Origin: Marthasterias glacialis
Taxonomy: Eukaryota; Echinodermata; Asteroidea; Forcipulatida; Asteriidae
NCBI GenBank assembly: GCA_911728455.2
Contig: OU452225.1
Span: 26,074,495-26,138,494, forward strand
Length of the DNA: 64,000 nt
Direction of reading: 5' to 3'
A program made the position numbers and the translations under genes. Within the stretch, counting starts at the first letter, position 1; every line of letters starts with the position of its first letter. This document shows, piece after piece, positions 23,340 to 34,464 of this stretch. Below the pieces are notes generated by a model. That model was given only the letters and a program-made list of their open reading frames with translations, made no database searches and had not been told where the DNA came from.

Positions 23340-23702
23340 TTTTTATTATTGTTTTTTTCATTACTTTTTTTATGGAAGTCGCCAGACACACAAGGTCGGT
23401 AAGCCACTCTAGGTGTGGGCTACAAATCAACTGTTTTTTCCAGGGGCCGTTGCCACCTACTCCTGGGGCTGAAACAGAGTTACCCCCTTTACAGTCCGTA
23501 AGGATGTAGGCTTGGGTATCATCCATCAGAAGCCTGGCTGGTAGAGCAGAAAGCTCTTCCTCCTCATTTGTTTACGAAGCAATGATGGTTAAATGCCTTG
23601 CTCAAGGACACAAGTGTCATGACCGGGACTCAAACCAACACTCCGATGACTCAGCCACCAAAGCTTGAGTTCAACGCACTAACCACTCGGCCACAACACG
23701 CC
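23340..23702 (-). mobile_element. tRNA-derived SINE, full length
   Basis: Read on the minus strand: tRNA-like head GTGTTGTGGCCGAGTGGTTA, B-box-like region GTTTGAGTCCC, body motif TTGAGCAAGGCATTTAACC, and a 3' part ending TGTGTGTCTGGCGACTTCC with an A-rich tail. It is about 360 bp. The apparent protein frame across its 3' half is repeated with every copy and is not a gene. Confidence 0.85.
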
Positions 23703-24215
23703 ATAAAAACAATCATTCTAAGGGAAAAAAAGAACAATTAATTATGTTGCAGAATTTTTTGTCAACACTTGATCACAGGAAAATATACAAGAGTAAACAA
23801 ATCACATAAAACTTTTGAAAAAGAGCAAAATTCTTTTTCATATTACTTTGTGTTTCGCAGAAGAAATAAAATGTTTCTCTAAAGATTAATTGTTTTTCCA
23901 AAAAAAAACATGTTTCTATAAAGAAAATAGGGGACAAACCTGGTATTTTTTAAATATGAAGCAAGCAACTAATTAATTCTTTATTCAGTGAACAAAACAA
24001 AAAATTGTTATATCTTTATAATTGTTTTTGTTTTTTTATTAGATCAGAAATGAAAAACAACATGAACATTAGTCTAAAAAAAATGCAAACTAGGATTAAA
24101 TGACAGATTAAGAAGTCATTGTTGGATAGAAACCAACATTATTTTGAAGAATATTTTGGTGCCATTTTTCCTGCCAGCCTCAGTTTGGTTATATAGATTT
24201 GTATACAAAGCTTAC

Positions 24216-24297
24216 CAGGTTAAGATGTACTGAAGATATTCATTCTGTAGCGCGACCTTTGATTGACCTCCAAAAGGACCATCAGGAATATCACAAG
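24216..24297 (-). other. Exon-like block, unit 3
   Basis: 82 bp bounded by TTTTCACAG and ACCTG|GTAAGCTTTG on the minus strand; differs from unit 2 by a handful of bases. Confidence 0.4.
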
Positions 24298-24481
24298 CTG
24301 TGAAAACAAAAAAGGAACAAACAAAATTACCCTTCTGCAATGAAAAATTATATGATGCTCAATGAATTGTTTTTTAATTCTTCTAAAACAAGTGTGTTTT
24401 TCTGGGGAAAAAAGATGTTTCTCTGAGAATAAAACTCGTCTCTTGCCGAGCAATTTTCTTCATTCTCGAAAACAATGCTGT

Positions 24482-24834
24482 GTGTTTTTTTAATACTTTT
24501 TTTAAGAAAGTGGCCAGACACACAAGGCTGATAAACCACTCTAGGTGTGGGCTACAAATCAACTGTTTTTTCCAGGGGCTGTTGCCACCTACTCCTGGGG
24601 CTGAAACAGGGTTACCCCCTTTACAGTCCAAAAGGATGTAGGCTTGGGTATCATCCATCAGAAGCCTGGCTGGTAGAGCAGAAAGCTCTACTTCCCCAAT
24701 TTTTTACGAAGCAATTATGGTTAAGTGCCTTGCTCAAGGACACAAGTGTCTTGACCGGGACTCGAACCCACACTCCGATGACTCAGCCACCAAAGCTTGA
24801 GTTCAACGCACTAACCACTCGGCCACAACACGCC
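24482..24834 (-). mobile_element. tRNA-derived SINE, full length
   Basis: Same element as 23340-23702, with head GTGTTGTGGCCGAGTGGTTA, B-box-like GGGTTCGAGTCCC and body TTGAGCAAGGCACTTAACC. It lies at the same relative position in the repeated unit. Confidence 0.85.
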
Positions 24835-25351
24835 ATAAAAACAATAATTCTGGGAGAAAAAAAGAACATTTAATTATGTTGCAGAGTTTTTGTCAACACT
24901 TGATCACAGGAAAATATACAAGAGTAAACAAATCACATAGAACTTTTAAAAAAGAACAAAAATTCATTTTCATACTACTTTGTGTTTCGCAGAAGAAATA
25001 AAATGTTTTTCTAAAGATAAATTGTTTTTCCAAAGAAAAACATGTTTCTATAAGAAAGTAGGGGACAAAACGGGTATTTTTTAAATGTGTAGCAAGCAAC
25101 TACTGTAATTGTTTATTCAATGAACAAAACAAAAAATTGATATATCTTTATAATTGTTTGTGTTTTTTTATTGGATCGGAAATGAAAAACACCATGATCA
25201 TTAGTCTAAAAAAAATGCAAACTAGGATTAAATGACAGATTAAGTAGTCATTGTTGAATAGAAACCAACTAACATTATTTTGAAGAATATTTCGGTGCCA
25301 TTTTTCCTGCCAGCCTCACTTTGGTTACCTAGATTTGTATACAAAGCTTAC

Positions 25352-25433
25352 CAGGTTAAGATGTACTGAAGATGCTCATTCTGTAGCGCGACATTTGATT
25401 GACCTCCAAAAGGACCATCAGGAATATCACAAG
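25352..25433 (-). other. Exon-like block, unit 4
   Basis: 82 bp with the same acceptor and donor contexts as units 2 and 3. Confidence 0.4.
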
Positions 25434-25619
25434 CTGTGAAAACAAAATAAGTAACAAAACAAAATTACCTTTCCGCAATGAAAAATTATATGATGCTCAA
25501 TGAATTGTTTTTTAATTCTTCCAAAACAAGTTTGTTTTTCTGGGGAAAGAAGATGTTTCTTTGAGAATGAAACTCGTCTTTTGCCAAGCAATTTTCTCAA
25601 TTCTCGAAAACAGTGTTTT

Positions 25620-25977
25620 GTTTTTGTTTTTTTTAATACTTTTTTTATGGAAGTCGCCAGACACACAAGGCCAGTAAGCCACTCGAGGTGTGGGCTACAA
25701 ATCAACTGTTTTGTCCGGGGGCCGTTGCCACCTACTCCTGGGGCTGAAACAGAGTTACCCCCTTTAAAGTCCGTAAGGACGTAGGCTTCGGTATCATCCA
25801 TCAGAAGCCTGGCTGGTAGAGCAGAAAGCTCTATCTCCCCATTTTTTTACGAAGCAATTATGGTTAAGTGCCTTGCTCAAAGACACAAGTGTCATGACCG
25901 GGACTCGAACCCGCACTCCGATGACTCAGCCACCAGAGCTTGAGTCTGACGCACTAACCACTTGGCCACGACACGCC
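25620..25977 (-). mobile_element. tRNA-derived SINE, full length
   Basis: Third tandem-unit copy of the SINE, with head GTGTCGTGGCCAAGTGGTTA and B-box-like GGGTTCGAGTCCC on the minus strand. Confidence 0.85.
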
Positions 25978-25999
25978 ATAAACACAATCATTCTAAGGA

Positions 26000-26480
26000 A
26001 AAAAAAACAATCGATCTTCCAATAGCGCAGCTCGATCTTCCAATAGCGCAGTGCGATCGGTCAATCGCCCACATCGACCGAACGCGCACAACATATGGTA
26101 CTGTGTTGTTTAGTATTTGTACTGTTGTAATAAACAATGTAAATCGCTCCCTGATTATGTGTGTGTTGACTTGTAAGTTCAAGAGTCACATTCACCGCCG
26201 TTTTCTTTTTAAATCTTGAATTTTGTGGGCGTATTCCGGTAACCTCCGTACACAAGCAATGAACCAAAATCAACTGGGGATACAGTGACGTCATGTGTCA
26301 CTTATCACGTGGTTTGCGTGACCTTGCGTTTTTCTGATTTTGTGCTGCGAGTGTTTGGGAGAAAAATGTTCTTTTTGCTATTTCAGTGTGAGGCTAGGGA
26401 TTCGTATTGTACATTTTTTTAATTCCTTATGACTTCAGCTATAAGATATATGGTGGAAGTCTATACTTAAAAAAACGTTA
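26000..26480. other. Junction between tandem units and arm D
   Basis: Includes a direct duplication of CGATCTTCCAATAGCGCAG (26011-26048). It also has a CACGTGG site at about 26307 resembling the boxes at the palindrome centres. It is not matched in the other arms and no gene was recognised. Confidence 0.45.
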
Positions 26481-27257
26481 GAGCCCCCCTTTAAGCTCAA
26501 TGTACTCTCTGAAAATGGTGTTGTTATTTCATCGACAACATACAACATCACCAGGCTTCAATTTCACAATTCCGCACTTAAAGTTACAGCCCAAGATTGC
26601 ATTTTCCCAGAGCTCTGTCAGAATTCTGTGGTTATTGCAGTACCATGAAATTGGGCACTGGCAACTTGCAGAGGCTCTCGACGCTAGAGTAGAGTCAGTG
26701 TCAGTGACACAAGCATGACAAGTCATTCCAGTACCAGAAAACACATAGCCAGGATCAAGTTAGAAACAAAAAAATAAGGAATTTCTACATAGTAAAGTCT
26801 TGATGCTCGGGACAGTTTTGTTAGATTCATAGAAGGGCAAAATGTACAGGAAAGTACAACCAAAACAACAGACAGTCTGACAGGTGTGTACAAGTGACTG
26901 CAGGAACACATACTTCGTCTACAGGCTGTCACTACACAGCAGCACATAATATTCTACAGGCACCAACATAATGTAAATTGTATCACACACGAAAGCAACT
27001 GCCCAAAACTACTGAGTACTGCTCTTAATCTAAAACTAAGTTAATTTAACAATCTTCCAACACAGAATCAGACAACCCAGTCTGTTTATCATGATCTACA
27101 TACCTTTATAACATGATACTCCGATCTTTAATGAAACCCCGGGCAATCTCTGAATCAATCTAGGTAGGTGGTCTTCCGAAAACAGATCAGTTTGACAAGT
27201 TGTAGAAGTTGTAAACAAAATCCATCGATCCACGTGATAAGCAATAAAACAACTACA
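26480..27257 (-). repeat. Arm D, truncated fourth arm
   Basis: Reversed, it matches 11228-11970 of arm B, including the E1 block and the CACGTG box. It stops at about 26530 and is replaced outward by the tandem units, so most of the arm is missing. Confidence 0.8.
27104..27240 (-). ncRNA. Exon-like block E1, arm D
   Basis: Ends at the donor AAAG|GTATGTAGAT on the minus strand and matches E1 of arm B best (shared TCAGAG and GCCCGGGGTTTCAT). Confidence 0.35.
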
Positions 27258-27295
27258 GAGGGCGCCCTCTCTAGTTTTGGTTTTCTTATCACGTG
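27231..27295. promoter_or_regulatory. Palindromic centre 2: paired CACGTG boxes around GGCGCC
   Basis: The palindrome AGAGGGCGCCCTCT (27257-27270) lies between arms D and C. CACGTG boxes at 27231-27236 and 27290-27295 are almost exactly equidistant (about 30 and 29 bp) from the axis. The layout is the same as centre 1, although flanking bases have diverged; that argues for constraint or for common recent origin. Confidence 0.5.
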
Positions 27296-27427
27296 GATCG
27301 AGAGGGACTTTGTTTACAACTGGAGATTGTCAAACTTTTTCCCAACAATTTCTTTTCGAAAGAACAACTAGATTACTTCAACGCTTGCCCGGGGGCTCAT
27401 GAAAGGTCGGAGTATCATGTTATAAAG
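27290..27427 (+). ncRNA. Exon-like block E1, arm C
   Basis: From the CACGTG box to the donor ATAAAG|GTATGTAGAG. A frame ending SEYHVIK at the donor is shared with arm A. If spliced to E2 in phase 0, this frame would run a further 35 or so codons to a stop also present in A; this is a hypothesis only. Confidence 0.4.
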
Positions 27428-28076
27428 GTATGTAGAGTAGGCCTACAGTTTCTGGGTTCAACTGATTCTGTGTTGGAAGATTTTTAAGACAAGAGTTATT
27501 TTGTTCGGATGGGGGCGGGGCAGCAGTCGCGTGTGTGACGATACCATACATGCATACCATGAATGATAACCAATGTTAAAAAAAGATGAATGATAACCAT
27601 TATAATTAGTGTGATGTACAAATGCAATGTCATGAAAGTGTGGGGGCCTTAGTGTGCTGCATACTATGACTAGATGTGTAGTGACAGCCCGAACGCGAAA
27701 GTTTGTGCTTTTCCAGCAAAAACTGTCCTGATTGACAAGGCCCACCTTTGTCACTTGCTTGACTTAACCCTTAGGCCATTGGAATGAAAGTTTCAGATTT
27801 GCGCCCACCACCTACATGCTCTAAAATATAGCACCATTGTTGTTTCCAAAATGTTTAATTATTTACACGAAAAAGGCTCAGAGTACATTAATACAGTTCA
27901 TGTGGGCCTACCCTGAGCAGTTGTTGCTGGCTGATGGAATGGACCAACACACACAATGACATGACGTCCGATCTTGCTCCAATTAAATAGCCACTGAGAC
28001 TTGTATTTTGTGAAGAAAAGCCACCAGTTGTTTTCTATTATCCACTCTGATGCTCGCGTGTTGTGCCGCACCATTT

Positions 28077-28204
28077 GGGCCCAATTTCATTGTGCTGGTT
28101 ACCAAATTTTAAGCTTACGGCACCCTGTAAAGTGCAAACTCCTGTGGGCCGTGGCAGGAGAGAAGCACAGAGTTCCGTGTTAAGCAGAGCCATGAAATTG
28201 GGCC
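28077..28204. mobile_element. Short palindromic MITE (GGGCCCAATTT family)
   Basis: Starts GGGCCCAATTTCATTG and ends CATGAAATTGGGCCTA. Internal GTAAGC/GCTTAC-type pieces recur. It is a short member of the family also seen at 10336, 49961 and 53801. Confidence 0.65.
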
Positions 28205-28385
28205 TAGGTCATAGCGTAAATGGCTTACGACTATCGGTCGACTTGCCTATAAATCCACTTCATATTGATTGTGCATACGTTGCAAATAAACATCTACTTC
28301 ATATTGTGCACTGCAAACTGACTGCCGTTTCTCTCCCATCATATGATTGGTCCAGGCTTTGAACAGCAAAAAACTGTCGTTCGTG

Positions 28386-28410
28386 CCCCCCCCCCCCCCC
28401 CCCCCCCCCC
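28386..28410. repeat. Poly-C run, 25 bases
   Basis: Uninterrupted C run followed by GGGTGCCCCCC. Length is likely unreliable in any assembly. Confidence 0.9.
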
Positions 28411-28943
28411 GGGTGCCCCCCATTTGAAATCCATTTGTTTTGGAGATTAAAAACTACCATAATAAAATGTGACATTTTATGAGCTTTTATGTAGTATTTT
28501 CAATGTTTTTGAAACTATTTTTCACTATTTACACCCAGAGTGTATTTTGTTTGACCTTAACACGTCAGAAGACCGCTTAAAAGGGGCTTGTTTAGCCACC
28601 CTGTAAACTGTTTAGACTATAGCAAGTACCAAATTGACTCGCCGAAATTGGGGTCCGTGATACGTTATGTTGTCGCTGTGAGTGGGATACAGTGCTTATC
28701 ACTCATACATGGCCAGTTGTATTGTTCTTTAAACTCAATGAAATGACCATCACTGATCAGTTAAACTTGGTTGCAGTAATGCTGAATGATCAGGTCTCTC
28801 ATCATCGGGTGAGCTATTAGTTTTCTTCTTGTAGCTTTCACCCCTCCCACGACACCCACGTTGATACTAAGAAATTACTATCATCGTACAGAAGAGCTTG
28901 TAACACAGATGTCTTTTATACTTTGTTTCTGTCTCCATTCCAG

Positions 28944-29087
28944 AAGTTACTTCTTCCTTCCTGGTGTATGCATACATTCTTAGTGAGAGATTCAACTCCT
29001 TATTATCCACCATCCACAGTTGTCTATTCAAGGAATCCTAAGGATTAAGAACCACATTGACCACAAGCAACCTCCTTATATCTTCTG
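28944..29087 (+). ncRNA. Exon-like block E2, arm C
   Basis: Acceptor TCTGTCTCCATTCCAG and donor TCTTCTG|GTGAGTTTTC bound 144 bp, the same length and boundaries as in arm A. Confidence 0.5.
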
Positions 29088-29177
29088 GTGAGTTTTCAAA
29101 ACTTGTTTTGCGCTTTATTTTACACAATTATTCCTTTTTACTGCCAGTTATAACATGTAGTGGCGACAATCGTGCTC

Positions 29178-30900
29178 AGGCTGTATCATATGATGTACCC
29201 AACTTATCTGCCCACCTACCCATCTGGGTCCACCCCTAACATGTTACCCCATCTACATCCAAGTAAAAAGATGACCCCACTTCTCTACCCATCTGGGTCC
29301 GCCCCTAACATGTTACCCCCTCTACATCCAAGTAGTAAGATGACCCCACTTATCTGCCCGTCTGGGTCCGCCTCTAAAAGGTTATCCCTCTGCATCCAAG
29401 CTGTAATATGACCCCACTTCTCTACCCATCTGGGTCAGCCCCTAACATGTTACCCCCTCTACATCCAAGCAGTAATATGATGTACCCCACTTATCTGCCC
29501 ATCTGGGTCCGCCCCTAACATGTTACCCCCTCTACATCCAAGCAGTAATATGATGTACCCCACTTATCTGCCCATCTGGGTCCGCCCCTAACATGTTACC
29601 CCCTCTACATCCAAGCAGTAATATGATGTACCCCCACTTATCTGCTCATCCGGGTCCGCCCCTAACATGGCCCTCTACATCCAAGCTGTAATATCATCAC
29701 CTATCCCACAAAGAGACAAATTGTCAAACATAACGTTTTCTACGTTTTTGAGATTTGTTTACTTCTAAACATGATTTTAAGCCATCCCAAATTGCTGCTC
29801 AATCAAAAATATGCTTAATTTCTTAATTAGTAATTGAGCATTCATCTAAAAGTAGTTTTATTTTGCCTTTTCACGAAGAGACATGCATTCCTAAACATGT
29901 GCAAAACATTGTATTGTATAAAATTTGACCGGCATCTAGGTCAAGTCGTATTTGCTATATCATGAAGTGACATGTTTGTCAGCCATTTACAATGTCAGCA
30001 TGCCGGTGATCAGGTGACATGCGCACCCTTCACTATGCAAACAATTACATTAAAGTTGTGGACAAAAATAGGTCATATCGTGTTTTTGCGTTTTCACAAA
30101 CAGACGGGTATGTTTGTTTATTGTGGTACTTATTCAATGTTTTGGTGATTTTGTATTATGATATTCAAGAGATCTAACTCTTAACAAAACATGTAAGAGC
30201 ATTTAAACTGCACAAGAAAGTTATAGTACTGCAGCATTTTGAGTTTTGAATTTAGCATCTTTTAAAATGCAAATACCTCAAAATGTTCTTTTTATGCATT
30301 ATGACATTTGTGTCACTTCGTGGGACTGGTGACGATATGATGTACCCCATTTATCTGCCCATCTTGGTCCGCCCCTACCCTACTATGTATAGAAGTAGTA
30401 ATATGATGTACCCCACTTATCTGCCCATCTGGGTCCGCCCCTAACATGTTACCCCCTCTACATCCAAGCAGTAAGATGATGTACCCCACTTATCTGCCCA
30501 TCTGGGTCCGCCCCTAACATGTTACCCCCTCTACATCCAAGCAGTAATATGATGTACCCCACTTATCTGCCCATCTGGGTCCACCCCTAACATGTTACCC
30601 CCTCTACATCCAAGCTGTAATATGATGTACCCCACTTATCTGCCCATCTGGGTCCGCCCCTAACATGTTAGGTCCAAGCTGTATTAATATCTGGTGTATC
30701 CCCACTAATATCTGCTCATCTAGTCCCACCCCTGACATCCTCTACATCCAAGCAGTAATTTTATATGATGCATCCCACTTATCTGCCCATCTGGCTCCGC
30801 CCACATATATCCAAGCAGTGCTAATCTTATTGAACCCCGCCTATCTTCCCATCCAAGATAAACAGTGTATTTGTTTGATGTTACACAGCTCGGATGAAGA
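29178..30900 (+). repeat. 73-bp satellite array, arm C
   Basis: About 15 units in the same sense as arm B, with CCACTTATCTGCCCATCTGG and TAACATGTTACCCCCTCTAC. It is split by a 640-bp mobile element at 29695-30334. The units around 29460-29640 and 30400-30660 are the most uniform. Confidence 0.92.
29695..30334. mobile_element. MITE with CATCACC/CGTCACC ends, 640 bp
   Basis: Flanked by ATAT on both sides (29691-29694 and 30335-30338); removing it restores a normal satellite unit. The left end is CATCACCTATCCCACAAAG and the right end reversed is CGTCACCAGTCCCACGAAG. The interior is AT-rich with no reading frame. The 4-bp duplication and CRTCAC ends link it to 17452-17998. Confidence 0.82.
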
Positions 30901-31103
30901 GGGGTAGCATGATGGGGGCAGACTATGACACATAGATGGGCAGGTAAATGAGGCTTGTCATGTACATGCTTGGGATTGATTCAGTGGAGTAGATTTTTAG
31001 GCATAACTGGTCTGATGTGGATATAAAAGACCCCAACATCAAATTAAACTTTAAAAAGTTCATTGCCTCTAATGTAGCGTATACTTTGTTTCTTTGTGTA
31101 CAG

Positions 31104-31285
31104 GCCTCTCAAGATGATGATATTCATTACTTGTCTCAAGGAGAGATGCACCAGCTCAACTGAAGAGAACATTTGGCTTATTGCAGCTTCATCGACGGCT
31201 TCACCGTGAACTCAAATACTTCATCTTTTCTTTGCATCAAGCTACCTCTACTCAGTAATTTATTGAAAAATGGGATATTATGCAG
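31104..31285 (+). ncRNA. Exon-like block E3, arm C
   Basis: Preceded by TTTGTTTCTTTGTGTACAG and ended by ATTATGCAG|GTATGTTTGA, as in arms A and B. Confidence 0.45.
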
Positions 31286-33073
31286 GTATGTTTGACACAT
31301 GTACAGTATGTTATGAACATTACACATTGTTAAAGAACCTGTTTAAACACAATATGTGATATCACGGCCCATGCCTACAGGAGTGTGGAAACCTACATAA
31401 ACAAAAACAAAATGCTATGAAATGACAAAATGCTGTGAAATAAGTCATGTATTGTGTGTAAACAGATTGTTGTACACAACTTGATTATTGAGGCTGTTCT
31501 TGTATGGTACAATAGTATGTTCGTCAACTGCATGTATGTGGATCTGATGAAATGCTAACAAATTTGTTGACTATCGATGTTCATAATATTCTGTAATTCT
31601 GAGGAACTGCATGTGATAAAGTAGTATTTAAAAAGGGACTTGTAACGCTAAGCGTCAAGTTATGAAACTGCATTCTTTTTAGAACACACTATTCAGGAAT
31701 GAACATCCTTTGCAATTATTCTGTTAGTTTAAATAAGATTAATTAACTTCAGTGTAAAATAGTGTTGGATATGCAGTAGATTGAAACAAAAGCTAAATGG
31801 CGTTTCATTATAGAGTGCTGATGATACACATACTAGCCCATAGGCTAAGAATGTAATTTTGTTATTATTGAAGTTTTAATTTACTATGCGGCAGCCATCT
31901 TGGACTGATCCACTGATTTGTCGTCAAGATGAAATGGACTTGTTTAAATAGCCCCCCCCCTCGTTTTATGTTACAAGCATTACAGGTAGTTCAATACATG
32001 CAGTATTCATGTCTAAAAGCTTGTTATACTTTCATATCAGATGACAAATTGTAATATTTATTTAAAGCTAAATTAAATCGGTACGTTAAACCGGTGGTCA
32101 CAGGTTCAAGTTTTTCTTTGTTTACCCCCAAAATTGATTTAAAGATACAGGCTGGTCGGACAAAAAATAACCATCGGGTATCTCTCTCAGTGACAAAGCT
32201 GATTTGTTTCACATTGTCTGTGTGTACATGCATATGAACATGTTCATTTGTGCCACAATAACTGTCGTCAGCGACAAGCCTGTGTCTTTAAAAAGCCAAA
32301 TTTAGAATATTTGTTTCTGTTAAACATGTACATGTAGCGTTAAAGAACACTGTGTAGGGCCTAAAATTAGAAGATTGTAGATTAGTCGTGCATTTTATGT
32401 ATAGAAATGCAAAAACCCTTAACGTGGGGCAATCTAGGAGTTAGTTTTTGTCTCTGGACCTAAAAAGTAGTCATGCTAAGATATGTAAGTAACATTTTGA
32501 AAAGATATTTAAAGCTGAACGGTGTAAAACTTGAATGGGCATAATTTATTAAACAAATTATGTGTTATGCTAATTTTTTTGTGAATAGCTTGTTAATTTT
32601 ATGTAGTAGAGTAGTTTTAAGCAGTAGAGAAAGCATTTGACAGTGTTTTGATGTGTGTTATGCACAGAAAATGACATATGGAGCAATTTTAAGGCTTCAA
32701 AATGCTTAATTTATTCAAAAATCAACAGAATTAAGGGAATTTTTTGCTGTGAATGCTTTATTCATGCAATGGAGCGATTTTAGGCCGTTTGCAACGCCTT
32801 TTGGGGCGTTTTCGGTGCTTTTCAAGCTACTAAAGTGCAGTTTTACAGGGATTTTTTTTTTCCTTTCAAAAAAAAAATTTTTTTGAAAAAAAAATTAACG
32901 AGCGTGCGTTTCAGGCGATTTTAAAATTTTGAAAGACCGTTAATTTAATTTTTTTTTTTTTTCGGAAAAAAAAATTAAAATTTCAAAAAAAAAAAAAAAT
33001 TCAAAAAAATTAACGAGCGTGCGTTTCAGCCGATTTTAATTTTTAGAAAGACCGTTAAAAAAATTTTTTTCGG

Positions 33074-33080
<7 letters not shown>
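31286..33080. other. Shared arm sequence without a recognised gene
   Basis: Aligns with 5210-7030 reversed and with 16741-19075. It includes the AT-rich tandem pair at about 32850-33080. No sustained coding frame. Confidence 0.5.
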
Positions 33081-33105
<25 letters not shown>

Positions 33106-33109
33106 TCAT

Positions 33110-33545
33110 TCCTTTCGTCCACTGTTCGACCCCCCCCCCTCTCTCTCCATCCTTCCACCTCGTCCCCCTGGTGTCGCCTCCTCCTGTGCATCTCCTCCGT
33201 GTGGTCTCCTCTTCTTTGGGTCTTGGGGTCCTTCCGTCTGTGGGTCCGTGGGATCCTCCTCTTGCGGCGTATCGATCTTGACTTGTCTTGTCCAGTCTTG
33301 CTTGGCCGTCCTTGTGGCGGAGGTGGGATTCGATCCTGGGTCCGTGCGTCCAATCTTGTGTATACGTGAGTCCATACCCTTGTCCGCTAGGCCACTTCGA
33401 TCCAGGCTCGGGCAAAAATTTCTGGACTTGATGAATATTAGAACCGCTTGTAACGTGTTACTATTGATACCATACTGTACAAATAATAACAGCGAAGGGC
33501 GCCCTCTATTGACAATAAAAGGGCGCCCTCTGTTGACATTTTTAA
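33110..33545 (-). mobile_element. GC-rich tRNA-like SINE block, arm C
   Basis: Third copy of the block at 4797-5230, reversed. Here the AGGGCGCCCTCT end is duplicated (33496-33507 and 33522-33533, separated by TTGACAATAAA). Confidence 0.65.
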
Positions 33546-34464
33546 ATTATTTTATTTAAATTACTTCAAATAAAACTTCTTGCTCGTTGTGTTCATGGGT
33601 AAATAAATATATTTTCCCTTTTTTTCCTCTAATTTATTTTAATCAGAATGATTTTCTTACTGAATTAACCCCTCCTATAATTATTTAAACATTTTAAATT
33701 AATGAATAAAAAAAAACGGACAGAAGACTCACCATTTGGACTTGTTTCATGTTATTTATTTTTAAAATTAAATATGACAATGATAATTAATATTTTGCAC
33801 CATCACAATGACTTTATACACATCGACACATTTTTAAATGCAAGATATTTGTGTGTTGTTATTTTAAATTCTTTTACCATAATCGGTTTTATGAGAAAAA
33901 TTCCTCTATAAATATTCATAATTTAATAATGATTTTATTACGTTATTACTATATTGTCAACAAAGTTTGCAGATTTATTAAAGAGCGAGATCTTTAATTA
34001 ATTTTGTTGTATCTTCATAATAAAAAAACAATAAGTTTTTCAAAGTTTTTCTTGATGTATTGATACACATTATAACTGAGGACTGAAAACGTAAAACTAT
34101 GAACTCGCCCAGTATACTTGTATGTGTGCGTTGTATTGTCATTAAGCCTTTGCGAAAGACTCTGCCAGGGTCAAAACATCAGGCCATTAACATTTGTTGC
34201 GTTTATACAACCGATCCTTTTGGTTGGTAAGCAATTTAATGCAACATCTAATATTTTCTCAGTAATTTTCTTAACACAAATACTCAATCTATTTTTGACC
34301 TAAAAATGAAGCACTGCACTATTCTTGATTAAACTCTTCATTTACCTTTAACCCTAACGGTACCAAGTCCATCGAAATCAATCGGCTGGTTTTGCTTGAT
34401 TCGTTTGATCCAGTACACCACCAAATTGAAACATGTGGTTGATTTTGATGGAGTTGGTCCTTAA
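33546..34464. other. AT-rich arm C sequence
   Basis: Matches 4080-4780 reversed as far as about 34320. From there, sequence containing TTGATTTTGATGGAGTTGG is present on both sides of the next insertion (about 34440 and 35407). No gene. Confidence 0.5.

Larger units (their letters stand above)
21930..26000 (-). repeat. Tandem units of about 1.1 kb with exon-like blocks
   Basis: Four successive units begin at about 21930, 23030, 24165 and 25305. Each starts with GCCAGCCTCACTTTGGTTA-like sequence and an exon-like block on the minus strand, then an AT-rich stretch with GTGTTTCGCAGAAGAAATAA. Units 2-4 each also hold a full SINE at the same relative place, so those three arose by tandem duplication after the SINE inserted. 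The first unit lacks it. The last unit is cut short at about 26000. Confidence 0.85.
27428..28943. other. Inner arm C sequence
   Basis: About 28620-28940 matches arm A (10200-11000). It also holds a MITE at 28077-28204 and a 25-base C run at 28386-28410. The rest is not recognised and carries no convincing gene. Confidence 0.5.

Noticed and set aside
23323-25801. Repeated protein-like frames starting MDDTQAY on the minus strand
   Set aside because: They lie wholly within the 3' half of the SINE copies and recur only because the SINE recurs.
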